64,000 nt of DNA from Symsagittifera roscoffensis (GCF_963678635.1 NC_087071.1:35953680-36017679), one strand, 5' to 3'. Shown: positions 24,803-38,027, counted from the first letter of the stretch. Translations and numbers: made by a program. The notes: generated by a model not told the origin, from the sequence alone.

Positions 24803-27452
24803 GAGCGAAGTTGGGGACTGCCCCTCCTCCCAGGACTCAACCGTTGGAGAGCCGACTTGGCAGATCGGTTGTTGAGAACCGGATTAGCTCCCAGACCGTA
24901 CCTAGGAGGAGTGACACTCCGACTACAGCAACTCCTGCTTCGACAACAGGGCAATCGACGAGCGCCGTGCCGACGGAGGGAGTCGAACCAAACAGTGTGC
25001 TGCTTTGGAACCGCCCGGATGCCAACGGTTGGGGACAAAATAAGACAGACATGTCGGCGAAGTTGAATATGAATACATTGACGTGTCGGGAGGATGCAAG
25101 GAAGATGATCGGTGGAGAGAGTCCCACAGTGTCGCGATTGCTTCGAATACCGGGCGTGGATTGGCTGTTAGCGGGACAGGAACAGTTCAGCTCTGCGACT
25201 ACGCTCAGGTACGTGGACCTCAATGGATTGCCTCAGGACAATACCTTTGGACCCTTGAATACCCGATCTCTCACGGACGTCCGTCGGAGAGCCAGAGAGC
25301 TGACAACACCTACTAGGAAGGGTAAATTTCTGGCAGAGAATAAACCCAACAACAAGCATCACAAGATGTACAGACAGTTGGTTAAACCACCCTGCCAGGC
25401 GCCTGGTGAATATTCGAGAGACTATCCCCGAGCGACCTCGGTGGAAGGGGACGACAAGAGATATGCAGGGCTGATGGCACCAGTCGGTTACAGCCTGTTT
25501 GCCGCTTATGATCCCTTGGATATGAAGGCTGCCAAATACCTGATAGTGGCCAGTTCGGATAATCTCTACACGCTCCGTTCTCTCTTTTGGCCTGATGTGA
25601 TTTTCTTGATGGCGCCTAATATTGAATGGGGACAATCAGCAAGCATAATGATAAGTGTGCGAAGGATGGTCAGCATGGAACCGCAGGTGATAGTGGTTGC
25701 AGGCTCGAATGATCACGTACAGAGCAGAGGGTTGTTGTCCCGTCTGACAGATGGATCGATCCCGAGCAATGAGGTCATAGGAGAGGCGATAATGACATTG
25801 CTCTCGGCCATGGCTGAGGTAGAAACATCATTAAAACAACGCTTCACTCAAAATGTGGTGAAGGTTGTCTTTTTGTTATCACCAGGGTACGCCACATTGC
25901 CAGAACCCCTTCAGTTTGTGTACACGATGGTCACAACGATAGCAGAGGGACGATTCAGCGTGATAATACCCGCGCCAAACAGAATGGTGGACCCCAACAA
26001 CTACTACCTATACCGATCAGAGCTTCCTGCTATTTGGGCTGACATTTCTAATGCCATATAGGGGTTCAAGGATTGTAGCACAACTCGGTTGGTGCTGGAT
26101 GAAGTTCTGGGGCTGGAGCTGTCCAACTTCGCCAGATTATTGAAATTGAGGCCAGGGGTAGATGACGATCGTTTGTTAGTAAAACAGGTGTCTAATGATC
26201 TCTGGTTCAGACAAATGGATCACGCAGAAAATGAACAGGGGAGTACGGTTAGAAAAAATATGACATCGGTAGAAGAGGATCTCATGGCATTGGCTTTGCG
26301 TACGAAGCCACACACCAACGCATGGTTGTTCTTGTCACCGAGGTTGTGTACCTTGGGGGAAGATGCGTTCGAGCATGCACCGGCGGTGATCAAAGAGATA
26401 CACGCGTATCTGAAAAACTTGTTTAATGAGAGGGAGTTAGCCGGTGGCATGATGTTGCAGTTGATGCAGGACGTGAATACGATGTCATTGGATAAGTTTC
26501 AAGCTGATATCTTGGCCGCGAGGGCACAATATGAACAATCAGACGCTGTATTGGGTGGAATGGGAGTGGAATGGACGCCATCCTTCTTGTCAACATGTTA
26601 CCCGAGGGCATCCAGGAACCTGATCGCGAGCTTCGTCAAGGATATCCGGAAATTGTCAGTTTGCTTGATATTGGCCTTGTATGTTACATTTGGTCACGAG
26701 AACTTCGTGAAGGGACCTGCGAATCTCTTCACCCAAGCTTTGGCAGACCTGAGATTGGACGGGCTCCTCACCCTGATCGCTATGACGTATGGTCGGTTAG
26801 GCGATCTGCTCGTGCTGTTGCGATACCCAGGACAGCTTCAGGGAACGAGTCGTGAGTTCAACGCGCAGTTGGAAACCTCCTCGCTGAAAAAGATGAAGGA
26901 CTGGAGGATCCTCTTGCTCCAATATCTCCTGCAACAGAACAGGAGCGTCACAGGAGAGGATAAGGTGGCGATGGATGCGGGTGAGTGCAAACAGTACTGT
27001 GGCATGCCTTTGCTGACAGATTTGGCTGTCATGATGCGTATCGATCCTCTGGTTCTGATTCATGGACTGCGGGAGTTCGTCACGGTGGTGTATGGACCCG
27101 TGATGTCATTTGCGTTCCCCGCTGTGCAAGTAAAGACATACAGGAACTCGGTGTTGTATGTCAACCTAGTTTCGGTAGTGGATTGCTCCGTGCTGAATTG
27201 GGTGGAACAGAAGGAGTTAATAGGGTAGCCAGCGACGACAGGCTATTTGGAAGAATAGCGGAGCCGGGTTGGGTGTTGATAGACTTCAACAGCAATTTTA
27301 AGTGTCGAATGGGCCGCGAGGACCTTTCCCATGTCCAGTTCAACCCGAAACTCTGGAATCTGCGACCAGTGGTGAAGGATTCAGGAGAGGCGATGAGGGT
27401 CCCACTTTTGCCAGAGGCCTACGCACACGTGAAAGAGAACCAGCAAGCGTGA
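24757..27452 (+). pseudogene. ORF2 of L, middle part with degenerate SGNH-like region
   Basis: The open frame 24757-26061 contains SLFWPDVIFLMA, VIVVAGSNDHVQSRGLLSRL and LSPGYATLP, parallel to R. The GSND block and the following beta-strand pattern recall an SGNH fold without its Ser block. TAG at 26059-26061 replaces the codon for R in AMRGFKD of element R, and the frame continues to 27228 (DEVLGLELSNFARLLKLRPG, NFVKGPANLF). A frameshift then leads to a short frame ending at 27452 (NPKLWNLRP). I recognise no family for the part after 26061, but it aligns with R over its whole length. Confidence 0.75.
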
Positions 27453-27992
27453 CTCCCTACCCACCGAAAAGGAGGATGTTGTTGGGAGTCACATCTCCCG
27501 TCATTGCCTCTCGCATCGGAGCAGCTCGTGATGCAGAGAAGAGAATGCTGAAGTGGATGGAGCCGCGCTTCATCAGTTGGAATGTTGCGGCCATGCGCAC
27601 GTTTGACTTCACATTTCCTGATATTTGGAGCCGGAAGAAGATCAAAGCATCACCCTTCCAGGAAACCAGAGGTCTCGACTGGGGTATGGAATGATGTTTA
27701 TACACCTGCAGATGACCTATCGAGATTGAAGTGGTCAGGGGAGGTGAAGGTAGTAATCCTGGAGGTCGCAAAGGAGTGCAGAGGAGGCACGTACATAACG
27801 GTGGATGATCTGGCGCCACATGGCGAGGAGTCGGTAGAATTCCTAGTGAACGATGAGTTATTCTACCATGCAGGGAATCTGACCGTACCGGCACGGCCGG
27901 ACTCGGGCATGGATATGCGACAAGGCCCTTCGGGACCTTAGCCAAAACCAGACACGAACGATGACGAGCGGACGGATCATGACGATGATCAC
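27453..27992 (+). pseudogene. ORF2 of L, heavily broken stretch
   Basis: Fragments in shifting frames (RRMLLGVTSP near 27470, then KECRGGTYITVDDLAPHGEE near 27770) match the region of R around residues 1490-1660, which in R runs into an acidic Ser/Gly-rich linker. At least two frameshifts lie in this interval. Confidence 0.65.
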
Positions 27993-30900
27993 ATGGAGGG
28001 AAAGGGAGAGAAGTCGGGTGAAATGGAGCTAGGAGCATTGGAGAGAGACTTGCTGGAATACCAGTTTAGTGAAGACGACGACGGGGAAGTCGATGGGAAT
28101 CTATTGCTGATGACACCATCGTCATTCATGTCCCCTTCAAAGGAGGCGCCGGCCAGCTTATCCCCAATGGAACCAATAAGCCTGGCAATGGACTACCGGA
28201 GGAGGGAGCTACAGAAACTGCTCCATGAGTCGCCAAGGACGAGGAAGATTGAGGAGAGTATGAGGGTATCTTTCCTGAGCACGCTGCCGGAAGAGGAATG
28301 GGAAAGATACCAGAGTGAACTTGAACGTGAGACGGGAGTTACCTGGAACCGAGTGACTTTCATGGAGAGGACATGGGACGTGATACGCAGATACGGGACG
28401 CAGTCCATAATGAAGTTGGGATTAAACCAACCCATCATGCGCGAGGTTCTGGAGAAAATTGTGAACTCTCTAGAGTCTGATGTTCTGACCGAGTCAGTTA
28501 CAGAGGACAGTGCCAATGATCAGCAGATCACGAGGAATTTACCCCTCAGACGAGCTAAAAAAGGGCTAAAGCGATTAAAGGAAAAGACCGGAAGCAGAGC
28601 CGTGAACCAAAAAGCTAGCACAGTGGTGGCCTCTTTGGCAGGAGTAGCTCATTCAAACAAAAGTGGGCAAGGAGATAGTGCGATGCTTGCCGGGGGAGAA
28701 AAAGAGAACCTGATACACCCTATGCTATTGGCAGGTTTGACCACAACGGCCACGAGGTCAAAGAAAAATGCACGGACTCTGGCGGATACTAAACTGGAAA
28801 TGGAGGTCATCAGTCAGTGTGGATCTGGAGGACTTGATGATTACAAGCCTTCGCGAACCAACATGGCCCGAATGAAGCTGGCGGGAAAACTCGACGTGGT
28901 CGAGTATAGTCGAATCGCTGTACCAGACTCAGTCCACATGGGAGATCCGGCAGGGGCTTATGTGGAGATGCTGAAGGCGAGGAATTCTGCGAGAGGGCAC
29001 CTGATGTCTTGGAACGAGAAGCAAGCCATGCAGGAATATCTGAGGGAGCTGACGGAGAACTCCAAATTGAAACGGAAAGAATACGGCACGGTAATGTCCT
29101 CGGAAGCAAACGAAATGGGCCTGGAAAGACTGCTAGAGATCTCTTGGAGGGCGGCCCTCCAAAAATACTTTGACGAGACGATGCATGCGCCGGCGACGGT
29201 GGCAGCATACCTAGCTTATCTATGTACCAGGACTCAATAGCAGGAGTATGAAGGCGGAGTATGAAGCCAACAACGACTCGAAATCAAAGGAACAGGAACT
29301 GGAATTGATGGAAACCCTGCGAATGTTGATTTCTAGAGACGATTCTGTGATAGCCTGGGCTAAGCGTAAGGATGCCCTTTGCTTCGTAAGGTTCGTGGTG
29401 GATCGTATCCCCACTCCTGTATTGGGAGAATGCATAAAGACCATTCGGCATGGGGGAGTTGATGGTGAAAGAAACTTCCTGAGGGCACTCCTGGAGCTGT
29501 ATCAGGACATGCCGCTAGCCATACCGAACAAGGAGTCGAACGATATGGAGAGCTACCGACGGCTGGAAGAAGTGAGAAGGTATTCCAACAAGGAGTTGAA
29601 AGTGGGCCGGGAATTAATTGAAGCGGTCAGGGGACAGAAAGACTATACGACATTGGGGAAGTTGAAGTCGTTCCAATATGTGTCTGGCATACCGGGAATG
29701 GCATATAATCTTTTCGTGAATGAGGAAGCCAGGGAAGCGTACATCGACTATGAACAAGTTATAGTACTCGATTTCTGGGTAGGGCCAGTCAAAGAAACTG
29801 GCATGTTGATGGTGGAACAACCCAAGCTGGGTATTGTTTTGGAGGAACGAGTGGTCGAACCCTCGGTTCCTGAGCTGAAGGGGCAAGTGAGTTTTGATTG
29901 TGGTTCTTGGGACGGTCCCTTGAAAACCAGCTTAGTAACCATGTGGGAGCTCATGAAGCCTTCTTGGTGTCCACATCCAAACGCCGGTTTAATCTGGGAT
30001 ATGACGGCGGATATTACGTTGGACTTGGATGATGACGCGAGTTTGCACGATCTGGCCATGATACACCATCTGCTGGCCATGAGAGTAACGAAGCAGAAAA
30101 ACAACCCAATCAAGGAACCATCCGAAGGAACTGCATCGAGTGACTGGCTGAGACAGGGCACCTGTCTAGCTCACTATAGTGGAATGGACGGAATGTATGC
30201 AACTCTGAACATTGCTTGATCACGCAGAGCGAGCAGCATCGCCAATTGGCACAACTGTATGGGAGGTTGAGCATGTCAAATAAGAGTGGAATGGAGTTGA
30301 TTGCGGACTGTCATGGAGTAACGGAGGTAAACTTGATCACTGCCTTGGGATTTTGCAGCATGACGAGCTCGATAGAGTCACTGGAACGCCTAGAGCGTGC
30401 CCATAAGCTAGTGACGTCCCTCAGCGTGGAAGTATTCCCTGGAGCACTGGAGACAGAGCACAAGATCGGAGGCTGGCGAGAAGCTCTGGAAAATGAAATG
30501 AACTTGAAGGATAGCGAAGCCTATCATAGATCTACTGGCTCGAAATATCTGGTGGGTTCGAGCTCTGCACCATATTGCAATAGTAGATACCCTACGCACA
30601 TGGTGGTGATGGATGTGAGGACACAGCAGGTGTTGGTCGACCAACTCTTCTCTGTGTTAAAGTGCGTGCGGTTGGCCAGAATGTCGGAAAGGTCGTATGA
30701 TTTATTGGCAAAGATCATTCGGGCCGTCCCGAAGAGATGTGAAGGCGAGTTGCAAGACGTAGTGGGTGAAGAGTTCATGAGATTAAACGAGGGTAATGTG
30801 AGTGAATTCCATGAGCAGAAGGCGAGTGGAGCGTTACCCACTGAATTCCCCACCATAGAAGAAAAGGACGAGGTGCATAGAATAATGATGGAAGTGGAAC

Positions 30901-31741
30901 CGTTGCTGTGAGCCTCAGGGTATCGGACGCGAAAGAACATACTAATGACCCATGGGGAGTATCCTTGCCACTGCCTGGCGAAGACGTTGTGGTATCCCAA
31001 ACGCGGGAATCTAGTGTTAGTGTGGGATGTGGAGGAGTTGTACTCCACGGGGTTGCCCGATCAAATTCAACGAGTGTCGATCGTGGTGGTGATTGCCATG
31101 CTGGAGGTGAGGTGGTTAGAAGCCAACGCGGGCACAAGTGAGCAGGAGACGGCCGTGCCGACTCCTGAGCAGCTAAGCAACCTAAAGATGAACCGCAGCT
31201 TAGATCTTTTCAGAACCACCTGCAAGATTCTGAGAAAACCCAAAGCCATTGAGAGGATATGGTCAGGCAAAGGTTGATGCCTTGGTTCCGTGCAGTGATG
31301 AAATCATGGATGTATGAATGCGCGAAGCGTCATATGTCGAGGAACACGGAAGCCTATCAATCTTTCCAGCTTGATATAGGACCGGGAGCCTATAAAAAAG
31401 CGTTCTTAACGCACCGAAACGCTGTTACCACTGCGGTGAAGCGAGTAGCTGGAGCACCTTCTGTAACTGAAAATGAAAAGAGAGAGGTCTTACGAGCTGA
31501 ACTAGAACGGAATGTGAGCCTGTGTCTTCACAACAGCTTTTGCAGGAACCGGGAGCAAAAGGTGAATGTGGACTTGCTACCTTGTTGCAAACCGAGGCTG
31601 TTGGAACAGGAGAGTTGGGGGACAGCCCGCAACTCTATGGACATCTTGGAAAAAGTCCTAGAGGACAGTGAAACAGAAGAGCAGGATGAAAAAGCAATGA
31701 AACAAAGGTTGATGGAAACAGGAGGAGAAGTGAAGGCGTGA
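27993..31741 (+). pseudogene. ORF2 of L, C-terminal part
   Basis: Open pieces 27993-29240, 29248-30219, 30216-30911, 30945-31277 and 31259-31741 together match the last ~1,150 residues of R's ORF2. Conserved landmarks: LPEEEWERYQ, YGTQSIMKLGLNQPIMREVL, KRKDALCFVRFV, WELMKPSWCPHPNA, ELIADCHG, RLMPWFRA, THRNAVTTAVKR, NVSLCLHNSFCRNRE. The breaks are one in-frame TAG (29238), one TGA (30909) where R has Glu, and several frameshifts. No known fold is evident; it has no transmembrane or signal segment, so I do not think it is an envelope. Confidence 0.75.
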
Positions 31742-32080
31742 ACAAGAGAGGGAGAGAAGGAGAAAACTTGATTGTCTTTGTGTGTTAAAACTTGAACTAA
31801 TCAACCAAGTTTGATTATTGAAACTTTTAAACTTTCTGTTTTGATTTAGTTTGGTCAGACCAAACTTTGGAAATTGTTGCAATTGTTGAAATTGTTGAAA
31901 GAAAATTTTAGTTGTGCTACTTATGTATACATATAGAACATAGGTGAGTATATTTACCTATTTAAACACGACTGATGTTTTTAACCTGTGTAAGACACGT
32001 GTTCACTGTGTGGCGACCTGGTAAGTTTGGTTAAACTCATTCGAAGAGGGTGAGTGATTCAATAACTTTCCTAGCCATAG
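28641..32080 (+). repeat. 3.46-kb tandem duplication, copy 1
   Basis: From GGAGTAGCTCATTCAAAC to CTAGCCATAG. The next copy is displaced by exactly 3,460 bp. An 18-20 bp filler (32081-32100) repeats the sequence ATTCAATAACTTTCCTA just before it, so the junction looks like a templated-insertion repair product. Confidence 0.95.
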
Positions 32081-32100
32081 ATTCAATAACTTTCCTACCA

Positions 32101-35100
32101 GGAGTAGCTCATTCAAACAAAAGTGGGCAAGGAGATAGTGCGATGCTTGCCGGGGGAGAAAAAGAGAACCTGATACACCCTATGCTATTGGCAGGTTTGA
32201 CCACAACGGCCACGAGGTCAAAGAAAAATGCACGGACTCTGGCGGATACTAAACTGGAAATGGAGGTCATCAGTCAGTGTGGATCTGGAGGACTTGATGA
32301 TTACAAGCCTTCGCGAACCAACATGGCCCGAATGAAGCTGGCGGGAAAACTCGACGTGGTCGAGTATAGTCGAATCGCTGTACCAGACTCAGTCCACATG
32401 GGAGATCCGGCAGGGGCTTATGTGGAGATGCTGAAGGCGAGGAATTCTGCGAGAGGGCACCTGATGTCTTGGAACGAGAAGCAAGCCATGCAGGAATATC
32501 TGAGGGAGCTGACGGAGAACTCCAACTTGAAACGGAAAGAATACGGCACGGTAATGTCCTCGGAAGCAAACGAAATGGGCCTGGAAAGACTGCTAGAGAT
32601 CTCTTGGAGGGCGGCCCTCCAAAAATACTTTGACGAGACGATGCATGCGCCGGCGACGGTGGCAGCATACCTAGCTTATCTATGTACCAGGACTCAATAG
32701 CAGGAGTATGAAGGCGGAGTATGAAGCCAACAACGACTCGAAATCAAAGGAACAGGAACTGGAATTGATGGAAACCCTGCGAATGTTGATTTCTAGAGAC
32801 GATTCTGTGATAGCCTGGGCTAAGCGTAAGGATGCCCTTTGCTTCGTAAGGTTCGTGGTGGATCGTATCCCCACTCCTGTATTGGGAGAATGCATAAAGA
32901 CCATTCGGCATGGGGGAGTTGATGGTGAAAGAAACTTCCTGAGGGCACTCCTGGAGCTGTATCAGGACATGCCGCTAGCCATACCGAACAAGGAGTCGAA
33001 CGATATGGAGAGCTACCGACGGCTGGAAGAAGTGAGAAGGTATTCCAACAAGGAGTTGAAAGTGGGCCGGGAATTAATTGAAGCGGTCAGGGGACAGAAA
33101 GACTATACGACATTGGGGAAGTTGAAGTCGTTCCAATATGTGTCTGGCATACCGGGAATGGCATATAATCTTTTCGTGAATGAGGAAGCCAGGGAAGCGT
33201 ACATCGACTATGAACAAGTTATAGTACTCGATTTCTGGGTAGGGCCAGTCAAAGAAACTGGCATGTTGATGGTGGAACAACCCAAGCTGGGTATTGTTTT
33301 GGAGGAACGAGTGGTCGAACCCTCGGTTCCTGAGCTGAAGGGGCAAGTGAGTTTTGATTGTGGTTCTTGGGACGGTCCCTTGAAAACCAGCTTAGTAACC
33401 ATGTGGGAGCTCATGAAGCCTTCTTGGTGTCCACATCCAAACGCCGGTTTAATCTGGGATATGACGGCGGATATTACGTTGGACTTGGATGATGACGCGA
33501 GTTTGCACGATCTGGCCATGATACACCATCTGCTGGCCATGAGAGTAACGAAGCAGAAAAACAACCCAATCAAGGAACCATCCGAAGGAACTGCATCGAG
33601 TGACTGGCTGAGACAGGGCACCTGTCTAGCTCACTATAGTGGAATGGACGGAATGTATGCAACTCTGAACATTGCTTGATCACGCAGAGCGAGCAGCATC
33701 GCCAATTGGCACAACTGTATGGGAGGTTGAGCATGTCAGATAAGAGTGGAATGGAGTTGATTGCGGACTGTCATGGAGTAACGGAGGTAAACTTGATCAC
33801 TGCCTTGGGATTTTGCAGCATGACGAGCTCGATAGAGTCACTGGAACGCCTAGAGCGTGCCCATAAGCTAGTGACGTCCCTCAGCGTGGAAGTATTCCCT
33901 GGAGCACTGGAGACAGAGCACAAGATCGGAGGCTGGCGAGAAGCTCTGGAAAATGAAATGAACTTGAAGGATAGCGAAGCCTATCATAGATCTACTGGCT
34001 CGAAATATCTGGTGGGTTCGAGCTCTGCACCATATTGCAATAGTAGATACCCTACGCACATGGTGGTGATGGATGTGAGGACACAGCAGGTGTTGGTCGA
34101 CCAACTCTTCTCTGTGTTAAAGTGCGTGCGGTTGGCCAGAATGTCGGAAAGGTCGTATGATTTATTGGCAAAGATCATTCGGGCCGTCCCGAAGAGATGT
34201 GAAGGCGAGTTGCAAGACGTAGTGGGTGAAGAGTTCATGAGATTAAACGAGGGTAATGTGAGTGAATTCCATGAGCAGAAGGCGAGTGGAGCGTTACCCA
34301 CTGAATTCCCCACCATAGAAGAAAAGGACGAGGTGCATAGAATAATGATGGAAGTGGAACCGTTGCTGTGAGCCTCAGGGTATCGGACGCGAAAGAACAT
34401 ACTAATGACCCATGGGGAGTATCCTTGCCACTGCCTGGCGAAGACGTTGTGGTATCCCAAACGCGGGAATCTAGTGTTAGTGTGGGATGTGGAGGAGTTG
34501 TACTCCACGGGGTTGCCCGATCAAATTCAACGAGTGTCGATCGTGGTGGTGATTGCCATGCTGGAGGTGAGGTGGTTAGAAGCCAACGCGGGCACAAGTG
34601 AGCAGGAGACGGCCGTGCCGACTCCTGAGCAGCTAAGCAACCTAAAGATGAACCGCAGCTTAGATCTTTTCAGAACCACCTGCAAGATTCTGAGAAAACC
34701 CAAAGCCATTGAGAGGATATGGTCAGGCAAAGGTTGATGCCTTGGTTCCGTGCAGTGATGAAATCATGGATGTATGAATGCGCGAAGCGTCATATGTCGA
34801 GGAACACGGAAGCCTATCAATCTTTCCAGCTTGATATAGGACCGGGAGCCTATAAAAAAGCGTTCTTAACGCACCGAAACGCTGTTACCACTGCGGTGAA
34901 GCGAGTAGCTGGAGCACCTTCTGTAACTGAAAATGAAAAGAGAGAGGTCTTACGAGCTGAACTAGAACGGAATGTGAGCCTGTGTCTTCACAACAGCTTT
35001 TGCAGGAACCGGGAGCAAAAGGTGAATGTGGACTTGCTACCTTGTTGCAAACCGAGGCTGTTGGAACAGGAGAGTTGGGGGACAGCCCGCAACTCTATGG

Positions 35101-35201
35101 ACATCTTGGAAAAAGTCCTAGAGGACAGTGAAACAGAAGAGCAGGATGAAAAAGCAATGAAACAAAGGTTGATGGAAACAGGAGGAGAAGTGAAGGCGTG
35201 A
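32101..35201 (+). pseudogene. Duplicated ORF2 C-terminal part of L
   Basis: Contains the same five open pieces and the same stops and frameshifts as 28641-31741, so the duplication happened after the element was already broken. It starts within the ORF2 frame (GVAHSNKSGQGDSAM) with no natural start codon. It is not an independent gene. Confidence 0.85.
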
Positions 35202-35540
35202 ACAAGAGAGGGAGAGAAGGAGAAAACTTGATTGTCTTTGTGTGTTAAAACTTGAACTAATCAACCAAGTTTGATTATTGAAACTTTTAAACTTTCTGTT
35301 TTGATTTAGTTTGGTCAGACCAAACTTTGGAAATTGTTGCAATTGTTGAAATTGTTGAAAGAAAATTTTAGTTGTGCTACTTATGTATACATATAGAACA
35401 TAGGTGAGTATATTTACCTATTTAAACACGACTGATGTTTTTAACCTGTGTAAGACACGTGTTCACTGTGTGGCGACCTGGTAAGTTTGGTTAAACTCAT
35501 TCGAAGAGGGTGAGTGATTCAATAACTTTCCTAGCCATAG
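32101..35540 (+). repeat. 3.46-kb tandem duplication, copy 2
   Basis: Repeats the ORF2 C-terminal part and the first 340 bp of the 3' UTR. In the coding part I see only two differences from copy 1 (AAA to AAC near 32525 and AAT to GAT near 33739). Copy 2 leads into the unique 3' UTR sequence AGTTTCTTAG, which R also has. Confidence 0.95.
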
Positions 35541-35884
35541 AGTTTCTTAGTTTTAATATCAAAGAGGACTGCATAGATAACTAACTATACTTGGTGAGTG
35601 ACATTAAGTTAATTTTAACGGGGCGATCAGCCAGAGCAAAAAGAAGTTTTATGACAAGATGACGTAAGTAGTCAGAAAAGAAATTTTTATCTAGGACACT
35701 TTCACAGGTGCAAATTTTGTGAAGATGTTGAAAGGCAGTGATACCATTTGTGACACGTAGTGAGTTGAGGTGGAGTAGATAAATTTCATTTTCTTAGGCG
35801 ATTTGTAAGACTGATTATAGAGAACTGGAACACCACTTGACGATAACCCGGTGTTATGCGATCAAAAGGGACATTGATGGGGAC
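35202..35884 (+). other. 3' UTR of element L
   Basis: AT-rich, without a frame. GTTTCTTAGTTTTAATAT (about 35542) is shared with R's 3' UTR (about 46245 on the minus strand). The sequences ATAGGTGAGTATATTT (35400) and TTGGTGAGTGAC (35590) resemble splice donors but have no demonstrated role. Confidence 0.6.
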
Positions 35885-35897
35885 TGTCCGGGGAGTA
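35885..35897 (+). other. Polypurine tract of L
   Basis: TGTCCGGGGAGTA lies directly before the 3' LTR, where plus-strand DNA priming by RNase H-resistant purines is expected. The same sequence precedes the LTRs of R (45876-45888) and Q (44266-44276), which fixes the LTR starts. Confidence 0.75.
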
Positions 35898-36776
35898 TGT
35901 GCCATTCTGCCAGATTGGCACAGCGCAACCTTCCGACGAAGCCAGAAGTAGAGAGAAAAGGCCTTAACAGCAAAAAAAACAGTGCTTGAAAGGAGGGTCG
36001 AAATATTCTGGAAGTTTCAATTTTTCAAAATTTCGATTGTCAAGTGAGTATTTTTCAGAAATTGACCAAAAAGTTGACCGAAAAAATTGAGAAAAACAGA
36101 ACAACAACACAAAAGAGAGTGGAAAAACAGTCACACGAGAACACAGAAAAACGAAGCCTCTTATCGTGACAGTCACGCACGATAAGACGCTTAGCGGGAG
36201 AAGATAGTGGGAAAGGAGGCTTCGGTGGTGGAGAGCAGTACCCTCCCGTGCCACGAATTTGGAGTGATAACAACGTTATCTCGAGAAAAACACGGAAGCG
36301 GAGGCTTGGTCCCCCAGAGACTGATATATGGTGAAAGACTGTATTAAACTAACTTTTTAGCTACTCTGATGCCATAGAACGTTGAATTGACACCGGTATT
36401 GTTTGATATTTTAGAATATGAGTAGCTAGGAAGAGGAAAGGGTCAATCCATCTCCAATGGATTTAATATAGAACTGTCACCAAAAACATATTAAAATAGC
36501 GTATTCGAGCCGTGTTTTTAATAGCAATCATGTAGTCTGAGGATCCGAGACTCAGCTATGTGGTTGTGTTCGCATGTAAACAAATGCTGATCAAAAGTCG
36601 TTTGACTGATGGCCTGAAATTAATAACTTTTTACTTAGCCCTAAACAAACCAGAAAATCAACTGGCAAGGTCGAGACGGTGAAAAGGAGTAGAATTAAGG
36701 TAGCTGACGCCTGCCAGTCGTTAATAGGTACTTTTTCTACCCTCCGTCTCTGTGTAGTATTTGGGCGAATGTTACA
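35898..36776 (+). repeat. 3' LTR of element L, 879 bp
   Basis: TGTGCCATTCTGCC ... GGGCGAATGTTACA. Matches 11117-11995 end to end. The differences from the 5' LTR are far more than the two seen between the 3.46-kb duplicate copies. Confidence 0.9.
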
Positions 36777-37449
36777 CTCTTTGAGACACGGTGAGTCTTG
36801 GGTTGATTAATAAATACTTTCAGGAATGGTTTAAAATTGGTTTAAGACCATGTCGATGGATAAAAAAGAAAAAAGGAAGGAGTGGTACAACCTGACGTCG
36901 TTTTCGGGGTCGTTCCACGAGCTCACTCCTTCTTGCATCTAATTACGCCAGAGAAACTTCACTCGCCTAAGTCTGGGATGGCGAGATTTGGTAGGATAAG
37001 TCAGTGAGGAAAGCCCAGCGCATTTTATATGAAATAACACAAGAGGAAAATTTGAACAGACACTACTTATTAAATTTATCACAACAACTAGGCAAAAATT
37101 AGCTCGTATAAATCAATAGAAATTAAAACGTTTTCTTTTTTTGTGCTCTTGTACAATTCTGCTTATTGATCTGCCCCCGACAGTGGCTACTCAGAAAGCA
37201 GAACAGTATAAGAGCAGAAAGGGTCCAAAAGCAGAGAAATAAAGAACACCAACTTTTATAAGCTAATCGATAAAGTAACCAAAAGAATTCTCAGTATTAC
37301 CTAAGATAATATATTATGTATACTTTCAGTAATTTGATCTAGGTTTTTGTAAAAATTAAAAAACAGACTTGATGAATGTATTCAGTTCATGTAAAGTTAA
37401 TTCTTTTTTCTTCTTTTAATTTTTTTTTGAGTTTTGTAACATCAGTTGG
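36777..37449. other. Flank of element L with MITE-like end sequences
   Basis: No gene. At 37140-37245 lie GCTCTTGTACAATTCTGCTT and, inverted, AAGCAGAACAGTATAAGAGC, related to the MITE ends at 7365-7760. A short inverted pair GAAGGAGTGG / CTCACTCCTTC occurs near 36875-36935. Confidence 0.45.
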
Positions 37450-37560
37450 TGTGACATTCGACCATAAGGGCGCCCAAATGCATGGCAACATCGATTTTTA
37501 TTGGAGCAACCGAGTGAGAAAATTGGTTTCGAGGGAAACTAATCGTGCAGTTTAACGAAT
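37450..37560 (+). repeat. Head of an LTR of the giant-element family, plus orientation
   Basis: TGTGACATTCGACC ... AAATGCATGGCAAC matches the beginning of the LTR at 42825 (minus strand) for about 60-100 bp, then similarity fades. No PPT precedes it. With the minus-oriented LTR beyond the LINE it makes an inverted pair around 37.45-42.83 kb. Confidence 0.65.
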
Positions 37561-38027
37561 TGGGAGAGGTTAATTTTTAGTAGGGAAGAAGAAAGAACAC
37601 TTGAATTACTATACAATAAAGAGCCGAGGCATCAGTGTAGCAAAGTGTAAATAATAAAATTGGTTATAAATTCATTGGTTACATTAAGCAAAAACAAAAC
37701 ATCAGAAAACAAGCAATAAACAAAACAAAAAAACAAAATCGGTTACAGTTCGGAAATTGGTTGATTAAAGTATATGAAATTTCGGATACTATAGAAAAAT
37801 AAAGATTTAAGAATTAGGAACAAGCTGGTAATAAAACTTTACAAACAATTTTACAGATAGTCCAATTATACAGCGTATATACAGAGTATATACAGTTTCT
37901 CTTTCAAGCAATGTGTGAAAAATTAAACTGAATTAAAACATATAGAACTAGCAAAAACGGAAATCACGCCACGTATTTGTATTAGTACATATAGGATTGT
38001 TTCTCAATTCACTCGCGTAAAATTCTT

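Larger units (their letters stand above)
11117..36776 (+). mobile_element. Giant Ty3/gypsy LTR retrotransposon 'L', complete outline, decayed
   Basis: Two LTRs of the same length and about 95% similarity by eye bound 25.66 kb. Order: LTR, candidate PBS, long leader, gag with two zinc knuckles, protease, RT, RNase H, truncated integrase, tail of a macro-like frame, ORF2, polypurine tract, LTR. This is the Ty3/gypsy gene order (PR-RT-RH-IN) plus an unusual 3' coding region of nearly 9 kb. Target duplication is not clean: the 5' flank ends CTC and the 3' flank begins CTC(T). Removing the internal 3.46-kb duplication and restoring the size of the ~2.1-kb deletion gives an ancestral length near 24.3 kb. 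The coding region has well over a dozen stops and frameshifts, so the copy is not autonomous. Confidence 0.9.

Noticed and set aside
27457-28038. 193-codon minus-strand frame and similar long antisense frames within ORF2 and pol
   Set aside because: They mirror the coding strand of the element, carry no family motif, and differ between L and R.
32101-35201. Second copy of the ORF2 C-terminus as an independent gene
   Set aside because: It starts in mid-frame and carries the same stops as copy 1; it is a tandem duplication product.
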